A stretch of 64,000 nt of DNA, from positions 1,116,001 through 1,180,000 of the forward strand of contig NZ_NXNI01000001.1 in assembly GCF_002494345.1 (NCBI RefSeq), in the 5' to 3' direction. This DNA is from Natrinema ejinorense (GTDB taxonomy: Archaea; Halobacteriota; Halobacteria; Halobacteriales; Natrialbaceae). Each line of letters opens with the position of its first letter. Position 1 is the stretch's first letter. The position numbers and the translations under genes are program-made. This document shows positions 45,278 to 55,158 of the stretch, piece by piece. A model generated the notes under the pieces. That model was not told the origin of the DNA. It made no database searches and was given only the letters and a program-made list of their open reading frames with translations.

Positions 45278-46621
45278 ATGCTCGGGAGCCACAACGAGAC
45301 CGCCAGCGTTTCCCAGCGATCGCGGGTCGTGGATACGATACGTTCGGCGGATACACTCTGCCAGAGCGGTGGGTGGGACGCCGGGTCGAGCACGGCCCAA
45401 GGAGCGTCGCTCCGTCCGTCTCGTCGGACCGGCCGCAGACTCCTCGTCGCTCTCCTGGTGGTCGCCGTGCTCCTCGCAGTCCCGGTCACACCGGCTCTCG
45501 CTCAGGGGGAGGGTACTGCGGGCCAGGACGATGCCCCCAACGAGAACGAGGGTGGTATCGAAGGGGCGATCGAAGGCTTCGTCGACGCACAGGGCATCGT
45601 GGGTGCGATACTCGTCCTCGCTGCCGGCGGAATCGTGCTGACGTTCTGTGTCGAAAAACTGATCAGTTATCTCACTCGAGCGGCGTTGGGACTGCGGATT
45701 TCGTTGTTCGCGCTCGCGATCCTCTTCACCGGGTTCGAGTTCGACGACACGATCCTCGCGCTCGTGTTGTCGGCCGGCGACCTCGAGAGCGCCGCCCTCG
45801 GGACGGCCCTCGGAACCGGACTGGCGATCATCGGCGTGACCCTCGCCCTCGCGGCGATCATCAAGCCGTTTCCGGTCGATTTACCCGTCGACTACGTCGC
45901 CCTCTTCGCGCTAGCACCGTTGCTGTTGCTCCCGTTCGTTCTCGTCGGGACCCTCACGTTCGTCCACGGAGTGCTCCTCCTCGGGGCCTTCGTCCTCCTG
46001 TTCGGGTACATCATCGTTCGGGAGTACCAGCGTGACAGACCGGTCTTCCGAGACACCGAACTCGGGGAGGGGCTACAGGCCGACGGGGGGATCGCCCTGC
46101 CGACGGAATTCTCGGAGATTTCCGAAGACGGGTTCGTCGGCGATCGCTCCGCCGCCGGTTGGATCTGGCTGTCCCTCGCCGTCCTCGCGCTGGCCGGTAT
46201 CGTGCTGGCGTCGATGCTGCTGGAGGCCGGATCGGAGGTCGTCGTCGACGGCCTCGGCATCGAAGAGACCGTCTTCGGGGCGACCGTCCTCACGGTGATT
46301 CTCACGTTCGAAGACGTCATGTTGACGGTCGAACCGGTGCGCCGGGGCGTTCCCGAGATCGGTGTCGGAAACGTCATCGGAAGCGTCCTGTTCTCGGTGA
46401 CCGGAAACGTCGGCGTGATTATGCTCCTCAGCGACCTCGAGATCTCCCGGGCCGTCCTCACGTTTCACCTCCCGACGGTGATCGTCGTGACCGCCCTCGC
46501 CGCGTACTTCCTCTCTCGGGGGACCCTCGAGCGGTGGCACGGCTACCTCCTCGCTGGGCTCTACGTCGTCTACTGGCTGGTCGCGATCGTCGTGTTCGGC
46601 GGCGTTCCGATCGGCGGCTGA
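45278..46621 (+). CDS. Sodium/calcium exchanger-like membrane protein
   Basis: Protein of 447 residues. A basic stretch and hydrophobic segment (about 50-75, ending VTPALAQGEG) look like a signal peptide placed about 50 residues in. Two related alpha-repeat regions follow. The first reads ILFTGFEFDDTILALVLSAGD and the second TVILTFEDVMLTVEPVRRGV, each ahead of glycine-rich helices GTGLAIIGVTLAL and NVIGSVLFSVTGNVG. The acidic motif differs from the usual ALPE/SEP form, so ion choice is open. Ten or so helices are expected. Confidence 0.7.
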   Translation: MLGSHNETASVSQRSRVVDTIRSADTLCQSGGWDAGSSTAQGASLRPSRRTGRRLLVALLVVAVLLAVPVTPALAQGEGTAGQDDAPNENEGGIEGAIEGFVDAQGIVGAILVLAAGGIVLTFCVEKLISYLTRAALGLRISLFALAILFTGFEFDDTILALVLSAGDLESAALGTALGTGLAIIGVTLALAAIIKPFPVDLPVDYVALFALAPLLLLPFVLVGTLTFVHGVLLLGAFVLLFGYIIVREYQRDRPVFRDTELGEGLQADGGIALPTEFSEISEDGFVGDRSAAGWIWLSLAVLALAGIVLASMLLEAGSEVVVDGLGIEETVFGATVLTVILTFEDVMLTVEPVRRGVPEIGVGNVIGSVLFSVTGNVGVIMLLSDLEISRAVLTFHLPTVIVVTALAAYFLSRGTLERWHGYLLAGLYVVYWLVAIVVFGGVPIGG

Positions 46622-46801
46622 TTCCTCTGGGCCGACGGCGACCGCGTTCGCTCGACATCGTTTGCCCTCACCGCATGCTCGGTACGAGCGCCTACCGATC
46701 GAACGCACCTCGAGGGCCGTTCTCGCGGGAACGAGCCCGGCAACGGCCGTGTTCGCAGGGTGACTGAAAAACGGCGAAAACAGCAGCGATCGGCCCGGCG
46801 A

Positions 46802-47273
46802 TCAGTCGTCGGCGGGTGCCTCGGTTTGCCAGAGTCGCTCGAGCAACGTCGGGAGTTCGAAATCGCCGGCGGCGACCGAACAGCGAACGTCGACGTGATC
46901 GGTGCTCTGTTCGACGATACCGAGCCCTGAGTTGGCGCTCGACTTCGGTGACGGCGTCCAGCGCGTCCGTCGAAAGCACCGCGTCGCTCTCGACTCGAGT
47001 GAGCTGTCGGCCGAGCACGTACTGGGCGAGAATCGCCGGCTAGAGGGCCGCCGGCTCGAGGGCATCGGCGTCGATCGTCGTGAGATCGTCGGTGGGTTCG
47101 GGCGATTCCGGGATGAGCAGGAGGGAGCCGCCGCTCTCGTCGCACTGGAGGAGGAGTTCGTCACCTTTCTGGGCACCGTGGGCACGGGCCCAGTCGGCCG
47201 GAAGCGTGACGGCGAGCGTGGACGACCCGAGTTGCTGGATCTTTCGCTTCGTTCGAATATCGTCAGCGACCAT
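46802..47273 (-). pseudogene. Decayed AbrB-domain/PhoU-like regulator gene
   Basis: From the ATG at 47273 a SpoVT/AbrB domain is read (KIQQLGSSTLAVTLPADWARAHGAQKG), typical of haloarchaeal PhoU-type regulators. An in-frame TAG at 47040-47042 stops it after 77 codons. The same frame then continues PAILAQYVLGRQLTRVESDAV until about 46930. There a frameshift moves the reading to the next frame, giving LGIVEQSTDHVDVRCSVAAG and ending TAG-less in LLERLWQTEAPADD at 46802. Homologues are usually about 330 residues, so the 3' half is also missing. At most a 77-residue AbrB-like protein may still be made. Confidence 0.75.
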
Positions 47274-47611
47274 GGTCGATCACCCGTTCGCTGTCGCGTA
47301 GTGAATACATATTGTCAGGCACTGTCGCCGCTCGGTCGTTTCTCTCCTTAGTGTCGGTGATATTTACGTGCAGTGCTTGTCACATTCTCTTTTTTCCACC
47401 ATGTTAGAGGATATATGTCCGATCCTATTATGGCCTTCTAGACCGTGAGTGAGGACACGACACTAAATTCCGATATAGAACGAAGATCGGCTACTTTTTC
47501 GCAAATATTGTTGTCCGCGTATGTATTTACGGTCTCTGTCCGCATTATCCGGACTGTGATGACGATTCGTTTTACGATGGGGACCAGCGACGTGCTCGGA
47601 GTGATCGGCGA
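47274..47611 (+). promoter_or_regulatory. AT-rich upstream region of the urease operon
   Basis: No gene seen. The region is markedly AT-rich between about 47290 and 47540, with TATA-like tracts at about 47350, 47410 and 47525, the last within 90 bases of the ureB start. GACACGACACTAAATTCCG lies in the middle. No clear repeat that would mark an operator was found. Confidence 0.4.
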
Positions 47612-47998
47612 ATGACCGAGTTCGTTCCGGGGGAACTGCTCCCGGCAGCCGAACCGGTGCGGATAAACGAGGGGCGTCCGACGGCGACCGTCACGGTCGA
47701 GAACACCGGCGACCGCCCCGTTCAGGTCGGCTCGCACTTCCACTTCTTCGAGGTCAACCCCGGCCTCGCGTTTGACCGCGAGGCCGCGTACGGGACCCGG
47801 CTGGACATTCCGGCGGGCACGGCGATCAGGTTCGAACCGGGCTGTGAACGCGACGTCGACCTCGTCGATATCGGCGGCGACCGGATCGTCCGCGGAATGG
47901 CTGGGCTGGTCGACGGCGAACTGGATGACGCGGACGTGAAAGCGACTGCGCTCGAGCGCGCTCGAGCGCAGGGCTACGTCTCGGAGGGCGACGAATGA
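47612..47998 (+). CDS. ureB: Urease subunit beta
   Basis: Structural subunit of urease, 128 residues, with the signature [26 protein letters not shown] and GTAIRFEPG near the middle. It combines with UreC and UreA into the nickel enzyme that hydrolyses urea to ammonia and carbon dioxide. Haloarchaeal urease starts with ureB, as here. The stop overlaps the ureC ATG (four bases). Confidence 0.97.
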   Translation: MTEFVPGELLPAAEPVRINEGRPTATVTVENTGDRPVQVGSHFHFFEVNPGLAFDREAAYGTRLDIPAGTAIRFEPGCERDVDLVDIGGDRIVRGMAGLVDGELDDADVKATALERARAQGYVSEGDE

Positions 47999-49701
47999 GC
48001 CGCGACCTTCCGCGGACGGAGTACACGGAACTGTTCGGCCCGACAGAAGGCGACCGACTCCGACTCGGCGATACGAACCTGCTGGCGAAGATCGAGCGCG
48101 ATCACGGCGTTCCCGGCGAGGAAGCGGTCTTCGGCGGCGGAAAGACGATGCGCGACGGGATGGGGATGCAGTCGGGGACGACACAGGCCGAGGGGGCACT
48201 CGACTGGGCGTTTACGAACGTCGTGATTGTCGACCCCGTCCTCGGGATCCGAACGGGAGACATCGGCGTCCGAAACGGCAAAATCGTCGGCGTCGGCAAA
48301 GCGGGCAATCCGGACACGATGGACGGCGTTGACATGGTGATCGGCCCGAGCACGGACACGATTCCCGCCGACGGGCTGATCGCGACGCCCGGTGCGCTGG
48401 ATATCCACGTTCACTTCAACAGTCCACAACTGGTCGAGCACGCGCTCGCCTCGGGCGTGACGACGATGTTCGGCGGCGGGTTCGGCGGCGGCGCAACGAC
48501 TTGTACGCCCGGGCCCCGGAACATCCAACGGTTCCTCCAGGCCGCCGAAGAGTGGCCGGTCAACGTCGGCTTTTACGGCAAGGGCAACAGCAGCAACCCG
48601 GCGGCGCTCCGCGAACAGATCGAGGCCGGCGCGGCCGGGCTCAAACTCCACGAGGACTGGGGGTCGACCCCCGCCGCGATCGACACCTGTCTCGAGGTCG
48701 CGGAGGCCGAAGACGTCCAGGTCTGTATCCACACGGACACGTTAAACGAGTCGGGCTTCGTCGAGGATACCTTCGACGCCATCGACGGCCGCGCGATCCA
48801 CACCTTCCACATCGAAGGTGCCGGCGGCGGCCACGCACCCGACGTCCTCGAGTTGATCGGCCACGAGCACATGCTCCCCTCCTCGACGAACCCCTCGATG
48901 CCCTACACAGAGAACACGTTCGACGAGCATCTGGACATGGTAATGGTCTGTCACCACCTCAACCCCGACGTTCCCGAAGACGTCGCCTTCGCCGAATCGC
49001 GCATCCGTGCGGAGACGCTGGGCGCGGAGGACGTCCTCCACGACACCGGCGCGATCTCGATGATGACGACCGACTCGCAGGCCATGGGCCGGATGGCCGA
49101 GCTGATCTGTCGCACGTGGCAGACCGCCCACAAGATGAAGGCCCAGCGCGGCCCCCTCGAGGCGGACGAGGGAACCGACGCCGACAACGCACGGATCAAA
49201 CGCTACGTCGCGAAGTACACGATCAACCCGGCGATCACGGCGGGGATCGACGACTACGTCGGCTCGCTCGAGCCCGGAAAACTCGCCGATATCGCGCTGT
49301 GGGAGCCTGGCTTCTTCGGGATCAAGCCGAAGGCGGTGATCAAGGGCGGCTTCCCGGTCTGGTCCCAGATGGGAGAGGCAAACGGCTCGCTGATGACCTG
49401 CGAGCCGGTCATCGGCCGCGAACGCGCAGGCGCACAGGGCCGAGCGAAACACGCCCTCTCGGTGTCGTTCGTCAGCGACGCCGCCTACGAGAACGATGTC
49501 GGCGACGCCTACGACCTGCAAACGCCGGTTCGGCCGGTCGAGGGAACCAGATCGGTCCGGAAGTCCGACATGCTCCACAACGACCACTGTCCCGACGACA
49601 TCGACATCGACGCCCAGACGTTCGAAGTCGAGGTGGACGGCGAACACGTCGCCTGCGACCCCGCCGACGAAATCCCCCTCGCACAGCGGTACCTGCTCTA
49701 A
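47995..49701 (+). CDS. ureC: Urease subunit alpha (catalytic, nickel-binding)
   Basis: Catalytic subunit of 568 residues. The nickel histidines of the amidohydrolase barrel are in DIHVHFNSP (H138, H140). The carbamylated lysine bridging the nickels is K217 in [10 protein letters not shown]. Further conserved histidines lie in [13 protein letters not shown], and the flap cysteine in [15 protein letters not shown]. Full length compared with bacterial ureases. The stop is followed by a short coupled reading frame and then ureA. Confidence 0.98.
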   Translation: MSRDLPRTEYTELFGPTEGDRLRLGDTNLLAKIERDHGVPGEEAVFGGGKTMRDGMGMQSGTTQAEGALDWAFTNVVIVDPVLGIRTGDIGVRNGKIVGVGKAGNPDTMDGVDMVIGPSTDTIPADGLIATPGALDIHVHFNSPQLVEHALASGVTTMFGGGFGGGATTCTPGPRNIQRFLQAAEEWPVNVGFYGKGNSSNPAALREQIEAGAAGLKLHEDWGSTPAAIDTCLEVAEAEDVQVCIHTDTLNESGFVEDTFDAIDGRAIHTFHIEGAGGGHAPDVLELIGHEHMLPSSTNPSMPYTENTFDEHLDMVMVCHHLNPDVPEDVAFAESRIRAETLGAEDVLHDTGAISMMTTDSQAMGRMAELICRTWQTAHKMKAQRGPLEADEGTDADNARIKRYVAKYTINPAITAGIDDYVGSLEPGKLADIALWEPGFFGIKPKAVIKGGFPVWSQMGEANGSLMTCEPVIGRERAGAQGRAKHALSVSFVSDAAYENDVGDAYDLQTPVRPVEGTRSVRKSDMLHNDHCPDDIDIDAQTFEVEVDGEHVACDPADEIPLAQRYLL

Positions 49702-49705
49702 ATCC

Positions 49706-49816
49706 ATGATCCACGAAGAGGCAGCCACGATAGCGACCCCGGTAGTATCGATGACGCGCACGGACGACTCGAGCCAGTTGTCACACCTGCCCGGCCGAGC
49801 GGAGGTGAGCCGATGA
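49706..49816 (+). CDS. Possible short coupled leader peptide before ureA
   Basis: A 36-codon frame ([18 protein letters not shown]...) begins four bases after the ureC stop, and its TGA overlaps the ureA ATG, so ureA translation could be coupled to it. No family is recognised and the protein may be an accident of the gap. The geometry is the only support. Confidence 0.3.
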   Translation: MIHEEAATIATPVVSMTRTDDSSQLSHLPGRAEVSR

Positions 49817-50187
49817 ACCTCTCGCCGAAGGAGATGGAGCGGCTGACGGTCTTCATGGCCGCCGAACTCGCCCGCCGGCGCAAGGACCGCGGCGTGAAGC
49901 TCAACCATCCCGAGACGGTCGCCTACATCTCGGATTGGGCTTGCGAGGCCGCCCGCGAGGGCAAGTCCGTCTCCCGGATCCGTTCCGAGGCGACGCAGTT
50001 GCTCACCCGCGAGGACGTCATGGACGGCGTCCCCGAGCTGGTTGACATGATTCAGGTCGAGCCGGTCTTCCCCGACGGCACCAAGCTCGTCACCGTCCAC
50101 GACCCGATTCGTGCCGACAGTCCGGACCAACTCGAGACGGTCGATCCCGGCCCGGGAGAGGACCTCGAGCGGACGGAGGGCGAGTAA
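49813..50187 (+). CDS. ureA: Urease subunit gamma
   Basis: Small structural subunit of 124 residues: [41 protein letters not shown] and EVMDG-like [14 protein letters not shown]. Completes the UreABC trimer. It lies after ureC, as in other haloarchaeal urease clusters. Its stop overlaps the ureG ATG by one base (TAATG). Confidence 0.97.
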   Translation: MNLSPKEMERLTVFMAAELARRRKDRGVKLNHPETVAYISDWACEAAREGKSVSRIRSEATQLLTREDVMDGVPELVDMIQVEPVFPDGTKLVTVHDPIRADSPDQLETVDPGPGEDLERTEGE

Positions 50188-50807
50188 TGGGGTACCGCGA
50201 CGTCGCGAAGGTCGGTCTCGGCGGGCCCGTCGGCTCGGGGAAGACGGCACTGGTCAGGCGGCTCGTTCCCGAACTCGTCGACCGAGAGTACGAGGTTGGG
50301 GTCATCGCCAACGACATCATGACACAGGAAGACGCCGACGTCTTCCGGGAGTCGTTCGCCGATCTGCTGCCCGCAGACCTCGTCGAGGGCGTCGAAACCG
50401 GGGCCTGTCCGCACACGGGGATCCGCGAGGATCCGTCGATGAACCTCGCGGCCATCGACGAGTTCACCGAACGCCACCCCGAACTGGACGTGGTCCTGAT
50501 CGAGAGCGGCGGCGACAACCTCGCCGCGACGTTCAACCCCGAACTGGCGGACTACTTCCTGTTCATCATCTCCGTCGCGGAGGGCGAGGATATCCCGCGC
50601 AAGCGCGGCCCCGGCGTCACGCAGGCCGATCTGCTGGTCGTCAACAAGACCGACCTCGCACCCCACGTCGACGCCGATCTGGACGTGATCGAGGACGACG
50701 CCGCCACGGTCCGGGGCGACGACCCCTTCGTGTTCACCAACTGCAAGAACGGCGACGGGGTCGACGACGTGCTCTCCCACGTCGAGCGAGAGGTGTTGTT
50801 CGCGTGA
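50187..50807 (+). CDS. ureG: Urease accessory GTPase
   Basis: SIMIBI-class GTPase of 206 residues that delivers nickel in the UreDFG complex. The P-loop is [11 protein letters not shown] (residues 12-19), followed by [10 protein letters not shown], the metal-binding motif [17 protein letters not shown] with its Cys-Pro-His, [11 protein letters not shown] and NKTDLAPHV. The stop overlaps the ureD start (GTGA). Confidence 0.97.
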   Translation: MGYRDVAKVGLGGPVGSGKTALVRRLVPELVDREYEVGVIANDIMTQEDADVFRESFADLLPADLVEGVETGACPHTGIREDPSMNLAAIDEFTERHPELDVVLIESGGDNLAATFNPELADYFLFIISVAEGEDIPRKRGPGVTQADLLVVNKTDLAPHVDADLDVIEDDAATVRGDDPFVFTNCKNGDGVDDVLSHVEREVLFA

Positions 50808-51763
50808 GTGCGGCTCACTCGAGCGCAACGGATCCCGATACGGCGCGGTTGCCGCCCGCCTTCGAGGCCTACGCCACTGAATCGCTCGCACAGGCACCCG
50901 CGGGCGGGCCGGGCAAGAACGGGCTGCTCGAGGCGACGTTCGCCCGCGAGGGTGACGGCCCGACCCGGCTCGTCCGGGATCGCGTGACCGTCCCCTACCA
51001 TCTGACCGGCACCCTCGAGACCGATCCCGCACCCGGTCTCACGACGCTGGTCGCACAGGAGCCGACCGGCGGCGTCGCACAGGGCGACCGCCATCGGATG
51101 CGACTCGACGCGCGGGCCGGTGCTCGCGCCCACGTCACGACCCAGAGCGCGACGAAGGTCCACAGCATGGCCGCCAACTACGCCCACCTCGAGACCGCGA
51201 TCCGGGTCGGGGAGGGGAGTTACCTCGAGTACGTACCGGGGCCGACGATCGTCAACGAGGACGCCCGCTGTCTCCAGACGATCGCGGTCGATCTCGCTCC
51301 GGCGTCGGTCGTCGTCGTCGCGGACGTGCTCGTCCCCGACGGCTTGACCGAGCACGAGCCGTTCGGCTTCGATCACTACCACGCGCGCGTCGAGGCCGAG
51401 TACGACGGTCGATTGGTCTGTGCCGACGCCGTCGACCTCCGACCCGACGAGCGCGATCCGCGGGACCCGGCCAGCGTCGGCGAGTACGGCGTCGTCGGCT
51501 CGCTGTACGCCTTCGCTCCGGGCGACGACGACCCCGATGGGCCATCCCCCCACCTCGAGTCCCTCGTCGAGGCGATTCGCGACCGGTTCGCCGAGCGCGA
51601 GGACATCGCGGTCGGCGTCTCGAGGCTGCCCTTCGATGCCGGAGTAATCGTCCGGCTCCTCGGCCATCGGCAGACGGACGTCACTGCGGCCGTCCGCGAT
51701 GCGTGGGACGAAACGAGACGAGCGACGCTGGGGGTCGGCACACCCGCCGACCGGCGATACTGA
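50804..51763 (+). CDS. ureD: Urease accessory protein UreD
   Basis: UreD/UreH scaffold of 319 residues that binds the apo-urease and routes nickel from UreG to the active site. Features include the N-terminal [31 protein letters not shown], and [16 protein letters not shown]. The start is a GTG at 50804 overlapping the ureG stop. Its last base is shared with ureE (TGATG). Confidence 0.93.
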   Translation: MSAAHSSATDPDTARLPPAFEAYATESLAQAPAGGPGKNGLLEATFAREGDGPTRLVRDRVTVPYHLTGTLETDPAPGLTTLVAQEPTGGVAQGDRHRMRLDARAGARAHVTTQSATKVHSMAANYAHLETAIRVGEGSYLEYVPGPTIVNEDARCLQTIAVDLAPASVVVVADVLVPDGLTEHEPFGFDHYHARVEAEYDGRLVCADAVDLRPDERDPRDPASVGEYGVVGSLYAFAPGDDDPDGPSPHLESLVEAIRDRFAEREDIAVGVSRLPFDAGVIVRLLGHRQTDVTAAVRDAWDETRRATLGVGTPADRRY

Positions 51764-52434
51764 TGGAGCGAATCGACGGTATCGTCGGCAACGTCCACGC
51801 CGACGACGAACTCGCGGCTCGACGTGTAGCCCACGAGGAAGACGGCACCCTCGAGCGTGTCGTCATCGATGCCGAGAACCGCCGCCGATCCCGGTTCCGG
51901 GCGACGACCGACGCGGGAACGGACGTCGGCGTCGTCGTCGACACCCCCGCCGTCTCGGCCGGCGACGTGTTGCTCGTCGCGGACGACCGAATGATCGTCG
52001 TCGCGTTCGAACCCGTCGACGCGCTCGCGATCGCGCTGCCCGACGCGACGGCGGCGCGTCTCGAGGCGGCGGTCGAACTCGGCCACCGCGTCGGCAACCA
52101 GCACTGGGACCTCGCGGTCGACGACGGGACCGTCTACGTCCCGCTCGAGGCGGATCGCCATATCGTCGAGCGCGTCGTCGCCGACGTCGTTCCCGGCTCC
52201 GAACTCCGGGAGACGACCGTCGAGGCCGACCTGTTCGTGACGGCCCTCGAGGACGAGGAGGCTGGCTCCGACGGCGGTCCCGGAAGCGAGCACGGCCACG
52301 GCGTTGCGGATCACATCCACGGCCACGACGGGAGCGAGCACACACACGGTCACGACGGAGGCGAACACGCACACGAGCACGGTCCAGATAACATCGACCC
52401 GACCCACGAGCACGATCACAGCCATGACCACTGA
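51763..52434 (+). CDS. ureE: Urease accessory protein UreE with long His-rich tail
   Basis: Nickel metallochaperone of 223 residues. The N-terminal domain carries a VRRF-like RSRFRATTDAG segment. The second domain includes AVELGHRVGNQHWDLAV with the metal-binding histidines. The C-terminal 60 residues are unusually His/Asp/Gly rich (HGHGVADHIHGHDG, HTHGHDGGEHAHEHG), a nickel store common in such proteins. The ureF start overlaps the final 11 bases. Confidence 0.94.
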   Translation: MERIDGIVGNVHADDELAARRVAHEEDGTLERVVIDAENRRRSRFRATTDAGTDVGVVVDTPAVSAGDVLLVADDRMIVVAFEPVDALAIALPDATAARLEAAVELGHRVGNQHWDLAVDDGTVYVPLEADRHIVERVVADVVPGSELRETTVEADLFVTALEDEEAGSDGGPGSEHGHGVADHIHGHDGSEHTHGHDGGEHAHEHGPDNIDPTHEHDHSHDH

Positions 52435-53200
52435 GCCCGGTTCGTTCCTGACGGCGCTCCGACTCGCCGACTCGTTCCTTCCCGTGGGCGGCTACACGGC
52501 CTCCTACGGTCTCGAACAGTATCTCAACGAGGACCGCATCGAGGACGGTGACGACCTCCGGGAGCTGATCGCGGCCTACTTGCGGCGCGTGGTCGGTCCC
52601 TGCGAGACCGTCGCGCTGGCGAACGCCCACGCCGCGAGCGCTGACGGCGACCTCGAGGGGCTGGTGGCGGTCGACGAACGGCTCCACGCGGTGACGATGC
52701 CCCGAGAGTTCCGCGAGAGCTCGACGAAAGCGGGTGCGAAGCTGAGCGAACTGCTGGCGTCGGACTCGAGTGGCGGTATCGCGACCGCGGTCGGGGAGAC
52801 CCGCGGGGAGGGGGTCGAGGGAGCGCCCGAGCCGCCACCGGCGGCCGACGGTGGTGATCTCACTGCTGCCTTCGCCGATGCGATCGAGACCGACGCGACG
52901 CCGGGCCACTACCCGGTCGTCTTCGGCGTCGTCAGCCAGGCGCGCGGACTCTCGCGGCTCGAGGCCTGCCTCTCGCACGCGTACTCGTTCGTCACCGGAT
53001 TGCTGGGTGCGGCCCAGCGCCTCGGCCGCTTTGGCCACACCGAGATCCAGTCGGTGCTCGAGGAACTGGAGCCGGTACTCACCGCAGTCTGCGAGCGCCA
53101 CGTCGACGACGACGCGGCGACGATGGCATCCTTCGCACCGCTGGCCGAAATCATGGGGATGCGCCACGAACGTGCCGGACGACGGCTCTTCATGAGCTGA
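52424..53200 (+). CDS. ureF: Urease accessory protein UreF
   Basis: Accessory protein of 258 residues that completes the UreDFG maturation complex. LRLADSFLPVGGYTASYGLE is at the N-terminus and RLEACLSHAYSFVTGLLGAAQRLGRFGH in the middle. A central stretch of about 40 residues (SSGGIATAVGETRGEG, EPPPAADGG) is an insertion relative to shorter homologues, probably a disordered halophilic loop. Last gene of the operon. Confidence 0.93.
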   Translation: MTTEPGSFLTALRLADSFLPVGGYTASYGLEQYLNEDRIEDGDDLRELIAAYLRRVVGPCETVALANAHAASADGDLEGLVAVDERLHAVTMPREFRESSTKAGAKLSELLASDSSGGIATAVGETRGEGVEGAPEPPPAADGGDLTAAFADAIETDATPGHYPVVFGVVSQARGLSRLEACLSHAYSFVTGLLGAAQRLGRFGHTEIQSVLEELEPVLTAVCERHVDDDAATMASFAPLAEIMGMRHERAGRRLFMS

Positions 53201-53256
53201 CTGGTCCAGTGTCGTGGGACCGTAAAGCGGGTATTCCCGTGCTCCAGCCGGTATCG

Positions 53257-53340
53257 CTACGGTCTGCTGTAACGTTTTACCGGTGCAACCGCGACCCGCC
53301 CTGCGGGTGCGCCGTCACCGGCTTCCAGCAGACCGTATCG
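53257..53340 (+). repeat. Dispersed palindromic element, copy C (divergent)
   Basis: Fifty-seven bases after ureF. The outer stem ACGGTCTGCTG / CAGCAGACCGT (53259-53269 with 53326-53336) is perfect. An inner stem CCGGTG / CACCGG (53280-53285 with 53316-53321) and CCCGC / GCGGG enclose a loop with CCT. The ends ACGGTYTGC resemble copies A and B, while the centre differs. Confidence 0.65.
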
Positions 53341-53452
53341 ATGGTCGACCGCATTCGCCGGACGGATTCGGGGTACGCGAGGAAATATAAACGGCCGAAC
53401 TGAAGCGAGGGTATTATAACGCCGTCCGCCGATTAGTTCCGGTCCGGAAATC

Positions 53453-54547
53453 ATGAACGTAGTGTACATCAGTGCGACGAACCCCATCAGTTCGATCGGC
53501 GGGGCGGCGAACACGGCGAACAAGTGGATCGACGAACTCCGCGAGCGGAACGTCGGGATCGACGTCATCTGCCGGGGCGAATCCGACACGTCACGCGTCG
53601 AGGATGGCGTCGAGATCACGGAGCTGTCCGGCCTCAAACCGCGCGATAAGATCGTGGACCGGCTCGCGACTGCGGAGTACGACGTCGCACTCGTCCAGGA
53701 CCTGTGGGCGGACATCGCACTCGAGGCGGCCGAGGCGAACGACGTGCCGACCGTCCTCTCGTTGACGACGACCCACGCGACCGACGATGTCGTCGCGGAC
53801 TTCTCGCCGACGCGGTTCGTCGCGAACTCCCGGTACACCCAGCAGTGGATCACGAGCATCTGGGGGCGCGACTCGACGGTCGTGTATCCGTACATCGACT
53901 TCGACTTCTATACCGCTCCCGAGGGGCCGTCCGATCGGATCTCGATGATCAACCCCATCGAAATGAAGGGCGGACGCACCTTTCGGGCAGTCGCCGAGCG
54001 GGTCCCCGATCGGGACTTCCTGGCGAAAGGCGGCTGGTACAGCTTCCGGACCGACGACTTCAGCTGGGATCCCGAGACCCTCCACATCCAGGGGAACACG
54101 TTCCACGGCGCCCCGCTCGAGCTCCCGGCCGAGGAGATTCTGCAACACGGGCCGACCGACGTGGGATTCGACGACCTCGATAACGTCACGTTCACCAGCG
54201 AGCCGGGTATTCTGGCTGTCTACGCGAAGACTGGCGTTCTGCTGGTACCCTCCGTCTGGGAGGAGACGTTCGGCCGCGTGGTACTCGAGGCGATGTGGAA
54301 CGGGATTCCCGTCGTCGCGAGCCACCGGGGCGGGATACCGGAGGCGTGTGGCGGTGCAGGATTGCTCGTCGAGGAGGGGGCGGAGCCGGATGCGTGGGTC
54401 GACGCGCTCGAGAAACTCGACGATCCCGCGGTCTACGACGGCTTCGCCGAACGCGGGCGGGAGCGCGCGGAGGAGTACAGAGCGACCCTCCCCGACCAGA
54501 TCGATACCCTGAAAGCGGTGCTGGCGGAGGCCACAGCCGAGGGGTAG
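53453..54547 (+). CDS. Glycosyltransferase, family GT4-like
   Basis: Nucleotide-sugar transferase of the GT-B fold, 364 residues. The N-terminal domain starts VVYISATNPISSIGGAAN and includes ADLWADIALEAAE-like QDLWADIALEAA. The C-terminal half carries the family blocks LLVPSVWEETFGRVVLEAM and VVASHRGGIPEACGGAGLLV. The acceptor is unknown, but protein N-glycosylation or surface polysaccharide assembly are common roles in haloarchaea. The neighbour to the right is a regulator transcribed toward it. Confidence 0.9.
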   Translation: MNVVYISATNPISSIGGAANTANKWIDELRERNVGIDVICRGESDTSRVEDGVEITELSGLKPRDKIVDRLATAEYDVALVQDLWADIALEAAEANDVPTVLSLTTTHATDDVVADFSPTRFVANSRYTQQWITSIWGRDSTVVYPYIDFDFYTAPEGPSDRISMINPIEMKGGRTFRAVAERVPDRDFLAKGGWYSFRTDDFSWDPETLHIQGNTFHGAPLELPAEEILQHGPTDVGFDDLDNVTFTSEPGILAVYAKTGVLLVPSVWEETFGRVVLEAMWNGIPVVASHRGGIPEACGGAGLLVEEGAEPDAWVDALEKLDDPAVYDGFAERGRERAEEYRATLPDQIDTLKAVLAEATAEG

Positions 54548-54604
54548 CTCTCGAGAACCGGGTGACTCACGCGGTGATCCGGCCTCGATCGACGCCGTTC
54601 CGGC

Positions 54605-55018
54605 TCACGTTTGGTCGGGCCGGGGCGCGTTTTCGTACTTGATCATCTTCTCGGGTTTATCGGAAATCGTCTCGTAGATCCGCTGGAGCGTCTCCTCGGC
54701 CGCGAGCAGGTTGTGCTTCTCGAGGAACGCCCGTCCCTCGTCGGTCAGACGGTAGAACTTCCAGGGATAGCCTTGCTGGCGCTCCTCGTCCGGCAGCGTG
54801 ACTTCCTCGACGATCCCGGCGTCGATCAGTTTCTGGACGTGTTTGTAGACCGTCGCCTCGCTCACGCTCGGGTTGAGCCGCTCGAGTTCGTACATCGAGG
54901 GGAGTCCCTCGGGATGTTGCAGGATATTGGAAAGCAGCGCGAACCGCGTCTCTTGGGTGACAAAGCGGACGAGTTCGCGGGTGTTCGCCCCCTCTGGAGT
55001 CCCCACGTCGGTGCTCAT
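54605..55018 (-). CDS. Winged-helix transcriptional regulator
   Basis: Regulator of 137 residues with a winged helix (FALLSNILQHPEGLPSMYELERL, VSEATVYKHVQKLIDAGIVEEV) followed by a charged extension RQQGYPWKFYRLTDEGRAFL. The helical tail fits the PadR or ArsR-like haloarchaeal set. The ATG at 55018 is used; an extension of 17 residues to 55069 runs through the promoter. Upstream, TTACTT occurs twice 15 bases apart (55044-55064). Confidence 0.8.
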   Translation of the reverse strand: MSTDVGTPEGANTRELVRFVTQETRFALLSNILQHPEGLPSMYELERLNPSVSEATVYKHVQKLIDAGIVEEVTLPDEERQQGYPWKFYRLTDEGRAFLEKHNLLAAEETLQRIYETISDKPEKMIKYENAPRPDQT

Positions 55019-55158
55019 ACCGCCAGCTACGGAGCGTGGCACCAAGTAAGTTACCCTGAAGTAAATCACTCTCCGGTAAACTGCTGACGACTTCGGAGAC
55101 TATCGGAAACGGAACGGACACGGAAACTACTATCCGCAATTCGCGAGAATCACTGCGT

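Noticed and set aside
47040-47042. TAG in the AbrB/PhoU-like gene read as a coded amino acid (pyrrolysine)
   Set aside because: Nothing indicates pyrrolysine use, and a second lesion (frameshift) and missing 3' half point to gene decay.
53209-53403. A 64-codon frame spanning the palindromic element after ureF
   Set aside because: It runs through the hairpin repeat, has no conserved content and is better explained by the repeat itself.
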